Of a stretch of 64,000 nt of DNA, positions 1 through 12,298 are shown piece after piece. Source of the DNA: Paulownia fortunei (taxonomy: Eukaryota > Streptophyta > Magnoliopsida > Lamiales > Paulowniaceae); contig CM033110.1 of assembly GCA_019321725.1 (NCBI GenBank), positions 11,153,278-11,217,277 of the forward strand, read 5' to 3'. The notes under the pieces are model-generated. The model was not told the origin of the DNA. It did no database searches and saw only the letters and a program-made list of their open reading frames with translations. Positions within the stretch are counted from its first letter, which is position 1; the number at the start of each line of letters is the position of its first letter. The translations under genes and the position numbers were made by a program.

Positions 1-694
1 AGATAGGGGGTTCCTTTTGGTTTACAGGAGAATGGTCCACTTGATTGTATCAATCTGTTATTGGCCATTTGATTATTGATATTATGCAAAGCTATTCCCA
101 GTGTATAGTAGGTGGGCAAAGGGCCCTATAAAATGAAGTGATTTTGAATAAAAACTCTTTGATTTATGAGTACTCAAATATGACATAGTTCTAGCATCAT
201 GTCTTAGAGATGAGTTATATGAGATTTTATATCATACTCTTGGCATGCATGATTTTTACTTATTGAGCATTAGCTTATGTGGTTTATGCATTGTAGGTGA
301 GACTTGAGACCTCTAGTTTACTGGGCTGGCAGTGGAGCTCTTATAGTCTTTCAAAGATCAATGTACATGGATAACGTCCTGTTGGGCCATTTTGTGGGTT
401 GTGCTTTTGATTTTACAGTTTATTGTATTATATTAGTGATTTTATCCTATATATCACTTTCAAAACTCCATTATAAATGAGTATAAGTTTGTGATGATTT
501 TGATAGACTTTGTTATTATTCAAAGAACTATCTATATATATGCAGTGTTACAGGATGTGAAAGCACTTTACTTTTAACAATGTTTTGTCAAACTAACTAG
601 TTGAAAAAAAAGGTTATACATATGCATACATGCACAAACTATGTTGCACATGTTGTTTCTATATATGTATACATATTTTTGGGAGGTTGTAACA
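1..694 (+). repeat. Probable Ty3/gypsy LTR remnant (right-hand part)
   Basis: No reading frame is seen. The stretch around 255-420 (a TTGAGCATTAGCT-like box, then GTAGGTGAGACTTGAG and a TGGGCC-rich block) has the same order of motifs as the right half of the solo LTR at 44538-46837 (TGAGCCTTTAGCTC, then GCAGGTGGAAATG). It ends near GGTTGTAACA at about 685-694, like that LTR's terminus. The left end lies outside the window and no second LTR was found. This is an architecture-based inference. Confidence 0.35.
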
Positions 695-1388
695 TCTACT
701 ATCATAAATTGATTAGAATTTATTAGAAACTTTCTTTGTATTTAATTTGATTTTTATTAGATAATGTTTTAAATTGAAATATAAAAGTTGACATATCTAA
801 GGGAGTGTACATAGACTAGTAACTAGAAATATTTGTATTACCTTAATTGAATTTTTGTTTTAAGGTTTTCTTATTTATTTAGGCCTAATCAAGAAGATGC
901 TCAACTAAAAACTACTATTAAAAATATCATTCTTAACTTTCATGTATATATTTATACATAAATTGATTATCATTGTAAATAGTTAATTCAATCCCATGCT
1001 CTAGTGAAGCTATGAAACTATTAAATTATTTATTGAATAATTATTGCCTAAATAAGAGTACGAAAGATATCACATGATAATTTGGTTTATATAAACCATT
1101 CTATACACAACTATCCTTCATTATCAATTTCCAAAGCCAATACTAAATATGATTCAACCACCACCCCTTCAAGAATGACAATATTGAATGTTTATGGATG
1201 TCCCATCAATTTGGTAGACTTTCCCATTGCCCTATGAAGTAGCTTTGATTATATTTATTTTTTAGTATTCACTTGCTCCACTTTCTTCACCAAATATACT
1301 TCTAAATCACCCCCTTCTACTTTCTACATTCTTCACTATATCAACTGTGTATCTTAATATATTTATGTAATACGTTGGAGAAAACGTC
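695..1388. other. AT-rich intergenic DNA
   Basis: Nothing recognisable: no long frame, no repeat pair and no clear promoter element for the Myb/SANT-like remnant that follows. Confidence 0.5.
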
Positions 1389-2095
1389 ATGCCCCGAATG
1401 AGAAACCAAAGAAATGAAGCCTTAATCCATGACACATGATGGACGGACGAAGAGGTTGGTGCTCTTGTTTGTTTCATGTGTGATGTTGTTGATGCCTATG
1501 ACATTTCTAGTGTTGCTTTATTGAGTTCCTTATGCCAGGGCATAGCACGTGATTTATCTCAGACCATCAGGAAGTACTTCTCTTATACTATGGTGATGAA
1601 AAAATTAAACTTGCTAAGAAATAGGTTGTTTGAGTTCCAGTCATATATCCATCTTCCGGATGTATATTACAGTAGTAGGAGGAATGTTGTGACAGTAGAT
1701 GAGCATGACTGGAAAAATATTGGCATGGTGATTTATATTGATTCCATTTTATAATGTGAATTCATTTATTTTATTTATCCATGGACTGTTGTGGTACCCC
1801 AAAGTGCACAATCTTGTAATATTAGCTAATTCGTACGCAAATGCTTTTGTATTTCCTTATCAGGAAATGATTAACCAATACAGTTTTCGAACTACTGGAC
1901 ATTCACTTTTTGATGACTTGCATTAATTTTTTTGTGTTATGTCGTACGACTCTAATTGAGGATGGAATCAAGGACGGTAATTTTCCACCACTTTCAATTG
2001 CAGTGAACGAGTCCTCAGAGGAGAAAGATGGAGATGAGGATTCAGTTGCAAATTCAGATGGTGACTCATTAGGGAATGAGGATGTGGAGCCCAAG
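1389..2095 (+). pseudogene. Myb/SANT-like domain gene remnant, block 1 (three putative exons)
   Basis: An ATG at 1389 opens a frame that runs to a GT donor at 1728. It is broken once by TGA at 1437-1439, directly before Trp-Thr-Asp-Glu-Glu; many family members have Arg there, so CGA to TGA is likely. The translation looks like the plant Myb/SANT-like fold (PF12776 type): WTDEE at the start of helix 1, an LRNRLFEF-like helix, then VVTVDEHDWKNIG. A second block from 1864, after an AG acceptor, gives YSFRTTGHSLFDDL, the usual end of the domain. A third block, 2004-2095 between AG and GT, is acidic (Glu/Asp/Ser). In intact family members this is a DNA-binding domain of nuclear proteins, some related to PIF/Harbinger accessory proteins. 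Exon edges are inferred from splice consensus only, and the second block soon meets TAA at 1924. Confidence 0.6.
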
Positions 2096-3695
2096 GTAAT
2101 TGATCCAAACCCACTGAAAAATATGCAATAAATGATGACCGCATTTTTTTTCATTCCATTTATCCATATTTTATGCTTTAGATGTAATAGTTTAGGGGTT
2201 GATGTTGTCTCTTTTTTGGAGTAGCATGAAGCTATAATGATATATTTTAAGAAGAATGTACTATGGCTGCTTGTAGTAATGCATTCAACACTGACTATAA
2301 CCACATCACTATAAGTGTCCACTAATAACTATATTATAATTACATATATTACAAGTAAGGTATATTTGATTTATATGACATCAATATTATATCAACATGT
2401 CGTACTATATCATATAGATAATCTTAATAGTGGTACTTCCAACATTAATACATACTAGAAAAATTAAGCTTAAGTTAGGAAGGAATATTATGTGAATTAA
2501 AAAAATCAATTAAGTTTTAGTAAATCTTTTTATCATAATACTAAATAAAGTCCATCCAACTCCATCCAAAAAAAAAAAATAATCTTATCACAAACCCTTC
2601 CCCTCCAAGTTGTGAAAATATTCAAATTTAGAATAAGTTGATTTAATAAACTTTAACATGCTAAGAAATGTTAAGGAATTATTAATTTAAAATTTTGAAA
2701 AATAATTGCACGACACTATTTATTTTGGTTTCGAATGTGATGATGACTAAAATAGCATCAATTATTACATTTGGTGATGCAATTTGTATTTTATTTAGCT
2801 AGTATTTGTACAATGTATATAGAAATGACATTATGAATATACATGTGTATATTCACAAAATGAAATACGAGATTAGACACCAAATTCAAAAGAGGAACTA
2901 TTTTCTTCCCCAACTTCAATCCTCAACCAAACACTAACTATCAAACTCATTCACATGATCATCTTCCCACCTTCCATATTTATAAGACTTTAAATATGGT
3001 AAGGCAATCACTACGTGTAGTCATTTCAAGAATTCATGTAGTGGTCAGTGTAGTTGTCATTTGTTTACCAACAAGTTGTGCATATTTTGGAAGGATACAT
3101 ATGGGTATTTTTCTAATGTGTCCAAATTCTTATTCTTTATTCCTCTCAACCATCCCTTACCTGGTCATTCATGGCCATAAACCCCACACCCCATAACTGA
3201 AGTCTATAAAAGAGAAAAGGGATAGTAGGACTCATGTTCAGAGTATCTCCCGGAATGTGCATACATAGGTATTAAAAAGTATCAAGGTTGTTCTTCTTAC
3301 TTTCAAGTTTCATTTTTCCACTTGTTTGATCTATTGTAAAAGTAAGTGTCGATTTAGAAAGTATGTTGTTGTTTGGTTATATTTTTATGCATACCCCATA
3401 ACTAAACTAAAAGTTATTCCAACACACCATATCAATCGCAGGTTTGTTAGGACTACTGCAATATGAGTTGGTAAATGCATCTGATGTTAATACATGTACA
3501 TAAGATAGTTTACTTTTTATATTTGTTAATTAACCTTCAAAATACAAATCTTAATTGATATTTTGGTGTTTTAGTGACTTTAAACTTTGTCGGATTTTTG
3601 TATCCTTTATACTATGATGTTAGTAGAAATATTTGTAGTTATATATTAGTAGAATAATCATTCATAATTAAGGTCATTCATGGACTAATATAGGT
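2096..3695. other. Intron or intergenic DNA with a candidate TATA box
   Basis: No coding similarity seen. A TATAAAAG at 3205-3212, followed by a purine-rich stretch, could be a promoter for the block starting at 3696, but nothing else supports this. If both Myb/SANT blocks belong to one gene, this is a long intron. Confidence 0.35.
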
Positions 3696-4571
3696 ATGAG
3701 TCGCAAATATGTTGCTTACCATCCCACTCAAATGAATGACGAATGGGAACCTGAGATAGAGGAGACGTTGTGCTCTATACTTCTTCACTTTGTGATCACA
3801 ACACCCCTCATTAACGATTTTGAAGCTGACATGGCAATTTTGAAAATCACTTATGGGCTACGCGCTCAATACCAATGCAACTTTACCTATTCAGAAGTGC
3901 ATAAATAATTTTATTCAATGGAAGAGCATCACAACACATTTAAATATATGTTAGCATAAAAAAATATTGTGTATGATTAGTTGACACACAGGATATTTAT
4001 GCCTGCTCACATCTAATGTCTCACTGCACGGGTATATTTTTCACAAACTTTAATATGTTTGTGTTTTCTTTACATTTAAGTGTATTGCATTATATTAACC
4101 CATTTTTAATAATTGTCCACATGTGTTGATAATATAGAAGACGTTTGCATAATGTTTTTCACATAGCTTGAATACAACATTGGCCGCTTGCCCATAAATA
4201 TTTGTACATCAGGGAGACACATTGGTTACTTATGAAGGGGATATCTTCTAACATAGAGGGTGTGGATGGGATGATAGGAGAAAGTGTTGGTAAACAAGAG
4301 CCCCTATATACTATTGCAGACAACGAGAATCTAATAAGCATTCAGATTTTGAAAACTCAACAGGGATACCCTTTTCGTGCAGCACCAACAAATAAGTTGT
4401 GAAGGAAATGCTGAAAATTTTAATGACATGCTTGTTTTTACAGTAAGTGGCATTGATTCATATGCAGATATGGTGCGACGTATACATCATAGACATCTTT
4501 GTGATTCATCCACCACCTTAGAAAGCAACACTATTACTTCGAGGCCTCGAGCACATCATCGCATTGACTAA
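3696..4571 (+). pseudogene. Myb/SANT-like domain gene remnant, block 2
   Basis: The frame from ATG 3696 carries a second Myb/SANT-like domain: EWEPEIEETLCSILL (helix 1), then FTYSEVHK, a TAA stop at 3906-3908, and, in the same frame, FYSMEEHHNTFKYMLA. In the family the last part normally reads as an F-Y-x-L-E-x-R-x-x-T-F-K helix, so the stop interrupts a conserved helix. Further short open stretches to 4571 are on the same strand but are not recognised. Blocks 1 and 2 may be two domains of one ancestral gene, since multi-domain members exist in plants, or two separate copies. Confidence 0.5.
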
Positions 4572-5969
4572 GGTCAAGAATTGTTATGCTAAACAAATAC
4601 CCGTCAATGGATGTTTCTTATATTTTTGTTAATGATTTGTAGATGTATTTTGTGGTTGAAGACATTTGCAACTATCTTTGTAACTATTGCTAAGAAAGAT
4701 CATTCGTACTTATCATTATTTATATATAATGTATGTTAAACTAAGGACCAAATTGAATGTTTTATGCTGTAATATAAATGAAGCTTAGTATTTCAGTACC
4801 AAGTTGAGGTTATTGATCTGTAGCCAATTCTTCGGCAATCTTCTAAACCCAATTCATTACTCATCAACTACACAGACATACATTATACAATCCATTTTGG
4901 GCCAATATTTCTATACACTATTTCAGATGGAAAATAAATTCACAAGTTCAGTAACATTTAAAACAATTTACAACCTCTAATCTAAATTTAAAAGAGTGTA
5001 ACTATGACACAGTTAGACATGGATATTACTTAAAAAACTGAAGACCCATCCCACAATGTTCATATAAAACTCACAAACCAGGATAAACACGTTAAATGTG
5101 TCAAAAAAGAAATTTGGAGACCTACCCATGTACTTTATCATTAATGGCTAAACCATAGAAAAAAAAATCCCTTTATATTAAAACAAAAAAATGTGCAAAA
5201 GTATCATAAAAAAATTATACAAAAATAAATCCTTCAATTTCTCTGCATCTCAATACTACATATTAGTTAGGAAATAAAAAAGAAAAATAAAAAATAAAAA
5301 AAACTTCAAACAACTAATCCCAAAATCCATTCAAACAAAACCCATCATCACCATAATATAATATCACTTATTCATAGTCTGAACTTACTTAGATTCATAT
5401 CAGTAGTTGGGAAACAAACCACAGTCAAAAGATTTTAAATTGGTGCGGCCACTGTAAGATAACAAGTTACTCGTACCCAACTCTTCCAAGGTCTTCCCAA
5501 TGATGATGCCAACTTGATGAGAGTGAAGACTTTTCCTTGATCTGAGTTGAAGAAGAAAATCGTGTTTTTATCTTGGTACAGAAAAGATAAAAGCAACTAC
5601 TAAAATGTGGGGATTTTTTCTTTTTTTAATAAAAATTCCTTTTTTTCAATAGTAGTTGGGATCTTCTATCTAATGGTTGATTTAATCTGACCACCATTAC
5701 AATACTATTATGACATGTCATTTTTAATTTATTAAACAAGTATGTGGACTCTATAATGTAAAATATCTAACAATACTTAATTATAAAAGCCATATAAATT
5801 TATGCAATACCAAACATCATCTTTTCTCAATCCTATAAATTTTTAATTAGAAAACTATAAACCAAACACATTTTCAATTTTTACACAATAACCAATACGC
5901 AAACAAAAATCCCAATCAAAATACTGAAAATAAAAATCCCATTAGAAAGAAAACCAAACGAGCCCTAAG
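4572..5969. other. AT-rich DNA, unassigned
   Basis: No supported gene. At about 5940-5966 the motif AAACCAAACGAGCCCTAA resembles the end of many plant MITEs, but no matching inverted copy was found upstream, so no element is called. Confidence 0.4.
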
Positions 5970-6835
5970 TATATGAGAGATGACCTTAAGGCTGGAAATG
6001 GAGCTAAAGTTGCTACATTAGCCATATGGACAGTCCATTTAGCACTAGGCGGTGGAGTTAGGATAGATTTAATAATTGCCTTTATGTACATGAGTTAATA
6101 AAGAATATTATCTATATTTCAGTTTTGGATAGAGAAGGTTTTTCTTTTTCAATAATAAATGGAAGTTGTTTATTCTATAGATGTTCTTCTTTAATTCATG
6201 TTGGTACTTTAGCAAATGATTTATATACTATCACAATCCAAAACTCCATCTTCTATATTCAAAAAAATTAATCTTATACTTAAATTAGATGATCATAGTT
6301 CTACATACTTGTAGAACACTAGACTAGGTCATAACTCTAGGAAGAAAGTTCAAAAGATGGCAAACCTGCTAGGCCTTAAGGATAAGCAATAAATGCCAAC
6401 ATGTGAATCTTGCCTTTAAGAGAAAGATGACCAAGTCACTATTTATTAGACAAGTGAAGCATGCTACAAATCCCTTGAATTTGATCCATACGGATGTATG
6501 CAAGGCCACTAAGTGTTAATGCTAGAGGAAACTACCACTACTTTATTACTTTTGTCAATCACTTCTCTTAGTATGGGTGTGTGTGTCTTTTAACATGCAA
6601 GTGTGAAGCTCTTAAAAGGTTCAAAGATTTTAAGCATGTAATGGAGAAACAAACCAAGTGAAGTATTAAGACTTTTTGATCTATTGAGGAGGCAAAATAC
6701 TTGAGTTCGAAGTTTCTTGATTATCTAAGAGAGAATGAGATTCTCTTGTAATGAACTCCACTTACAACTCCACAACTTAATAGAGTAGTTGAGCATAGGA
6801 ACCGAACATTGTCAAATATAGTTTGGTAAAAACTT
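5970..6835 (+). pseudogene. Copia retroelement remnant: protease end to integrase
   Basis: Broken frames on the plus strand give, in order, a post-protease segment (GNGAKVATLA, then ISVLDREGFSFSI and GTLANDLYTI), the GAG-pre-integrase zinc-finger region (NTRLGH, then PTCESCL and KMTKS), and an integrase core with a TPQLN-VVEHRNRTLSN-like end. This is the usual Ty1/Copia order. There are many frameshifts and stops. No reverse transcriptase follows; the sequence runs into LTR-like DNA and then the element at 7024. It is an old fragment that cannot be active. Confidence 0.7.
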
Positions 6836-7023
6836 TTACAAGTAGAAATAATTTATAATTTATAGAGAGAGGGGAGAGTGTATGACAGAAAATTCATAAG
6901 CCAAGATCTTGTAATTTTTAGCCATAAGGGGGGATTTTATAGCTCATCTTGATTCCATCTTATATTCCAAAACTAAGACTTAAAACCCCAATTAATCTAG
7001 GAATCTAATCTCTATTAAATTTT

Positions 7024-8862
7024 GGGATAAATGCAAAAGAAAAACCTTTGTGTTTTAGCGAATTTGCTAAAAAATCCCTGTGTTAAAAAAATAGCCTAAA
7101 AGCCCCACGTATTAATGAAAATTCTACATACTCACCCTTATTGTTAATGAAACCTTATGCCATTAATGTTTTTCATGATTTGCCCGTTATACCCTTGTTC
7201 ATATATTTCTATCTTAGAAACCCTAATTCAACATAAGAGATGGAGAGAGGGAGAAAAAACCTAACATGAGAGAGAGAGAGAGAGGAAAAAATACCTTATC
7301 TCCCACCTCCAACCCCTCGCACTGTCCAATCACCACAAGCAATCACCCGCCCCCACCATTGTTTAGCCCAGGGACAATAGCCAGCCCATCAACCACCTGT
7401 AACTGGCCATTGATGTGAAGCAAAACTGTTGAAGATGTGTAGCCATGAAGAAGGAAATAAAGAGCCACCAAAGATCTGCCATGAAACGCAAGCAGATCTA
7501 CTGGGAAGAAGGCAACAAAGATAAACTCAAACTCGATCCATCGTGAAGAAGGCAACGAAGATTCGAAAACCTCGAATTGCATGATCGTGAAACTTGACCT
7601 GATCCGCCGCATCGTATTATGAAATTTTTCTAGAATTTTTATAAATTTAGGTGATTTTTTGGATTTTCTACATTTTTATGTAATTCTTATGACTTTTTAA
7701 TAATCACATGGATGTAAAAGAAATTTTATCCATTTTTAGAGGGGATTTTATGTAATCTACATAAATATTTATGATAATTTTTAGCTTTTGTGGAAATTTT
7801 ATTATTCTTATGGATTTTTTTTTTGGAATTTATAGCTTTCTGAAATTTTGGTAAATTTGCTGGAATTTTCTAATTTTATGTAATCTTTATGATTTTTTTA
7901 TAATTGCATGAATATTTGAAATTTTAATATGTTTTTGAAAAAATTGTAATTAAGGAAGAATAATATCCCAAAATGAGAAAAAAAACTTGATAATAATTGA
8001 CAATAGAAATAATTATTTTTAAATTTTAAAGTGGAGCGAAAATTTTTCTAGTAAAATTAATAAAATAATTACAAAATATAGAAGATATAATTTGTTATAA
8101 TTTTTTGGGAAATTCTATAATTTTTGTGGAATTTATGTGGGACTTTATAGTTTTTTGGATTTTCTATAATTTTTATGAATTTTGTTTAATTTTTTGTAAA
8201 TTTTATAATTTATTAATAATTACATGGATGTTTATAAAAATTTACAACTTTTATGAAATATTTGTAATTAAAGAAGAAGTCCCAAAAAAAAAAATTAAAA
8301 AATAATTGAGAATAGATATTATTATTTTTAATTTTTACAAATGGAGCAAAACTTTTTTTAGTAAAATTAATAAATGATTCTACAATATATAGAAGATATA
8401 ATGTATACTTTATATAATTTCTTAAAATGGTATAAAAATTAAAGTTAAAAGTATTATTTATTGAAATAAATTAAAAAAATTTAACATAGTATTATTTATG
8501 AAATTTTATTATTTTTTATTTTTACAGATTGAGGAATTAAGAATACATATTATTACTGAAATTGGGGTATAAATGGATCCAAATGTTTTTAGCTAAAATA
8601 ATTCAAAATGAATCATATTATATATATTAATTGCAAGGTTATAGTGGTCGTTTTTAGGGTCCTATTCTGTCAAATTAAAGGTTTAGGAAATCATCTTCAC
8701 ATTTCCAGCATATGCATAACACACCCATCAACTTTGATGGAATTGGGTTTTTTTTTTTTTGTAGAACTTTCATTAACATGGGAGGTTTTCAGCGTATTTT
8801 TTTAACATATGTTTTTTTTAGCAAATTTGCTAAAATACAAGGGATTTTTTTGGATTTATCCC
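7024..8862. mobile_element. Mutator-like non-autonomous element with long TIRs
   Basis: Both ends carry an inverted repeat of about 105 bp starting GGGATAAAT. The left arm runs 7024 to about 7130 and the right arm from about 8758 to 8862, at roughly three-quarters identity (shared blocks include AATTTGCTAAAAAA and GTTAAAAAAATA). The flanks are TTAAATTTT (7015-7023) and TTAAATTCC (8863-8871), a 9-bp target duplication with two mismatches. Long TIRs plus a 9-bp duplication are typical of MULEs. No transposase frame is present. The interior has a GA microsatellite (about 7267-7283), a less AT-rich block at about 7300-7615 and then very AT-rich repeats. The element sits in an older Copia/LTR-like region. 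Confidence 0.8.
7660..8410. repeat. Degenerate roughly 320-bp tandem repeat inside the MULE
   Basis: The stretch 7944-8100 (TGTAATTAAGGAAGAA, then GGAGCGAAAATTTTTCTAG and TATAGAAGATATAAT) recurs at about 8264-8410 with the same order of blocks, an offset near 320 bp. A weaker third copy of the upstream part lies at about 7670-7740. It is non-coding and AT-rich. Confidence 0.6.
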
Positions 8863-8871
8863 TTAAATTCC

Positions 8872-9890
8872 TCATGGTCTTTCTTTAAGCCCACACACAA
8901 TGGATCTTAACCTAGTTAATTAGATCCAATCAATCAAATTAATTCATCTAATAAATTACAGATGCCAATTATAATTAATTGATCTAATTAACCCACCTAA
9001 TCTAATTGTATCAATTAATTAATTTAATTAATTAATAAATTTATTCAATATTTAAATTAATTAGTCCTATTTAATTAATCACATTAATAAAACTTAATAT
9101 AATTATTGGGTTATTTATTTAGACAAGAAATGAACTTGTCAGAGTAAATATGTGACCCCTTAGGTTCATGATATAATTTTAACATCTATAATAGCACAAT
9201 GTGTGATATTTTGCTATATGATTTGATGAATTAGTATAGTTAGTGTTCATAAGTTCTATGTAGGAGTAACTTTGGAGATGATTGGTGGAAAGAATAAGAA
9301 AAAAACTAAATAAAATTGCACCATATTAGGGTAATTGAAACCTAATGATCAAACAAGAGTTATAAACACATAATACCCTAGGGCTGATTAGTAGAAGCTT
9401 AGAGAAACAAAAATTGGCTCCGTTGGTAGACAAGAAAAATCGTCCCCCCTCCCCCCAACTCTCCTCTTTTATTTTCTCTCAAGTTTTGTTCTATTAAAAA
9501 AGGTTTCACCTTTTTTATATCAACTTGATTCTTCTAAAGAATCAAAGTTGCACTTCCAATTCTAGATTAGAAATAAAAAATCAAAATTCTCCAGCTAGCT
9601 TTTTGATCGACAGATTTGTTCGAGGGGTGGATACTATTAGAGGAAAGATACATGGATTCCTGCATTAAATCGATTTCACATCTAGACACAATTTGAATCT
9701 TTCAATAAGCTTCATAAGCCAGAGTGCTAATTCAAAGATATATCGCGAATCTCTATTTAATTCAGTTAAGTGGGTAATTAGAACTTGGAATAATTATTGC
9801 GATCCAAGACTGCATGTATTTAATTAATTTATTCTTGTTTAAATTTTTAAATTTTTCGTTGTATAACATCCCATGATTATAGGAACCCAA
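8872..9890. other. LTR-like AT-rich DNA, unassigned
   Basis: No gene seen. The stretch resembles LTR leader sequence (a pyrimidine-rich block at 9445-9490 and a run ending near CAACAAATGCTATG at about 9888). It may be the LTR of the Copia remnant at 5970-6835, split by the MULE. No second LTR is available to test this. Confidence 0.3.
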
Positions 9891-10064
9891 CAAATGCTAT
9901 GCTTGGATCAAGGGATTTGATGAGGAAAATGAAAAGAAAAAGGCTAAGGTGCACATATTAAAGCATAAAATTACAACATTTAACGTATGAAACAAATTTC
10001 CTAGTCCATGGTCCACACATAATATACATAACAAAAGCAGAAATACAACATAGACAATGCAATT

Positions 10065-10395
10065 CTGAAAATAGTAACCTCAACCTCGACATCATATTCA
10101 ATATTGATTGAAGTTATATGCTTAACAATTTATAGGGAGATGAAAAACGTCAATCATACGCTTGTGAACATAGAACTCAAATTTATCCCATGTATCAATA
10201 CCTTCACCACATGGAGACTTCCTGGTGGTGATATGTAGAACATTAGGGAGCATTTTCACTTTTTTCCTTTGTGCCACAAACCAAAGCAACACAAACTTTT
10301 TTGATATTATTCATGTTTTTGGATGAGAGAGTAATATGCATATTGTGAATCTTCTTCCTATTGATGGCACTTGTTTCATATCCATACTCTCTCTT
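10065..10395 (-). pseudogene. RPS20: Ribosomal protein uS10 (RPS20) processed pseudogene
   Basis: Read on the minus strand, this gives [20 protein letters not shown], then a shift of frame, [32 protein letters not shown] and finally a VEVEVTI block. These are hallmark segments of the small-subunit protein uS10 (cytosolic eS20/RPS20; about 120 residues), which helps form the head of the 40S subunit. The match spans nearly the whole family length without introns. It carries a frameshift near 10237, a TAA near 10131 and a further shift before the last block. The intronless, decayed state suggests a retrotransposed mRNA copy; no poly(A) trace or target duplication is clear. The conserved [10 protein letters not shown] segment makes identification firm. 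Confidence 0.85.
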
Positions 10396-11465
10396 TTTTT
10401 TCTTTATTCACCTTGAGATATATTTTGGATATTAGATGGATGTAGAAATTTTTGCAAAAGAAACTATTATTATTAATAATAAGAGGGAAAATATTTCAAA
10501 AGAGATGCATCACTTTGTAAATATATGAAAATACATTAAAGATTCTGCAAAAAAATAAAATTGAAGGTTTAGTACCACACACTTATTTCAAAATTGCTGC
10601 ATAGTTGAACCTCTAGTAGTACACCTTAATTCTTTCTGTTTCATAGGGTTGAACCTCTAACACAACTCTATTTCTATGGCATTGCATGCTTTGAATGCGT
10701 GTTACGATAGTTATGTGCACTCAATATGACATTTTTATTAAGGCTTAATTTTTCTTAGTCAATAATTTAATTACAACTTAAAAATGGTTAGAAATAGTTT
10801 ACAAGATCCATAAAACTCCTAACAATATCCTCAATAAATAAAATGAGACCTTACCTCAAATGCCTTGGATTTTATTTCAAAATGTACCTAATGATGATGC
10901 TAATTGAAATCAAGTACACATTAACTAAGGTCAAGTATAAATTAACTAATAATAAGTATTAAAAACCACAAAATAAAGAACAAATGTCTAACACTTAATA
11001 TACTTTATAAACTAGATTAGGATTTTTAATTGTACCTACTAAATATTTAAAATTATGAGTGGCAAATCAGCGGGCTTAGGTAAGTATGCTAGAGAAATCA
11101 ACAGCGGAGGTAATTGTGGTGGCTAGACAATGACGAATGAGGGTAAGAAGGAGACGAATGAAGAAATAGAGATGAACAAAATAGGGGATTGATTTCAACA
11201 AAGAAACAATGAAAAAAAAAAGAAATGGGAAAAGTGATTTCTGCATCACAACAGCCTAAAATATTAACAGAGAAAAGTCAGGAAGAAGATAAATGGGCTA
11301 ATTTTAGAAACATAAATAAATCAAAAGGGGAGGGTGGGGGGAATGAGTGTTAATGATAAAGGGTGGGGTTATTTTATTAGTTGTGGACTTTTTTTTTAGT
11401 ACAAAGAAACAAAAAAGAAAAGAAAAGAGTGAACTAAGTGAAAGATCTAGCAATTACATTTATCA
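10396..11465. other. Intergenic DNA, nothing recognised
   Basis: AT-rich with short open frames only. No coding similarity, RNA gene or paired repeats were seen. Confidence 0.45.
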
Positions 11466-11469
11466 AGCA

Positions 11470-12175
11470 AATGATACACATCCATAGGTCAAGTTTCCCA
11501 TAAGACTTACCCTTCTTGTAGGGTGTGCCATCTCTTGGTTATCTTCACACTTTGTGTGTCTCAATCTGCTCACCCAAGGCTTCTGAAGCAGTCTTCAATA
11601 ATCTGTAATGATATGTCCAATTAGATGTTCTTTAATATCACCTCCTTCTATTAACTAAACTATAACCATCCAGTCGATTTCCACTTTCACTCTCTCAACT
11701 CTTATTTCTCAAGCGAGTATAAGTCCCTTTTGAATAGCCAATAAATGTGCCTCAGTTATTGTACAATTTCAAAACTTGTTACCAAAACCCACCACCTATC
11801 TCCTTTCATCATCTCTGAGAATCCCTCCAGCTGTTGCACTGCCTTGTTGTAGGGGCACACTACCATATGTATTTAGCTTGTGCCAACCTGTTTCAGGTCT
11901 ACTCCATCTCGCTATCACATTATCATTCATAGGTCGCAGCTTTTTAGAAAAGACATTGACGATGTCTAAGACTAAGTATCTGGCTACAATCAACATTTTC
12001 CCGAGTATTGTGTTTACTATTTTCAAAGACAAACTTGTTTCTAGCTTTCCAGATAGACCATAAAGTTGCTAAGAATAAGGGCGGCCAACTAATATCAGGT
12101 AGAAGCATGTTTTGAAAATTCTGGTCAAGATTCTCTTATATCAAAGAGTGGGGCTCTCTAAGTTCATGAACTAGA
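11470..12175 (-). pseudogene. LINE 3' end remnant: RNase H-like domain
   Basis: On the minus strand the segment at about 12105-12040 reads as LFLATLWSIWKARNKFVFEN, the linker typical of plant LINE ORF2 proteins ahead of RNase H. A frameshift follows, then RPETGWHKLNTYGSV and GGILRDDERR (12032-11796), the first RNase H strands with the catalytic Asp position replaced (N-T-Y instead of N-T-D). Further degraded blocks are EAHLLAIQKGLILA, VKVEIDWMVIV and a final RLRHTKCEDN-like stretch. At least three frame changes and several stops are present. Only this tail survives; no reverse transcriptase is seen to the right. Confidence 0.7.
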
Positions 12176-12298
12176 GGAACTATGTGGGTAGGATAAGGAA
12201 TTCCAATATATGGCTAGCAAAAGGATAGTCTTTCAAGGCATATACACTACTCTCAACCTGAAGGTTTCACCTCGAATAAAGATTAGTGGTAGAGAGCT

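Noticed and set aside
5570..5966. Possible MITE ending AAACCAAACGAGCCCTAA
   Set aside because: No inverted partner with this end could be found within the preceding kilobase.
7343..7612. 89-codon minus-strand frame inside the MULE
   Set aside because: Hydrophobic and low-complexity with no family resemblance; kept only as a possible captured block.
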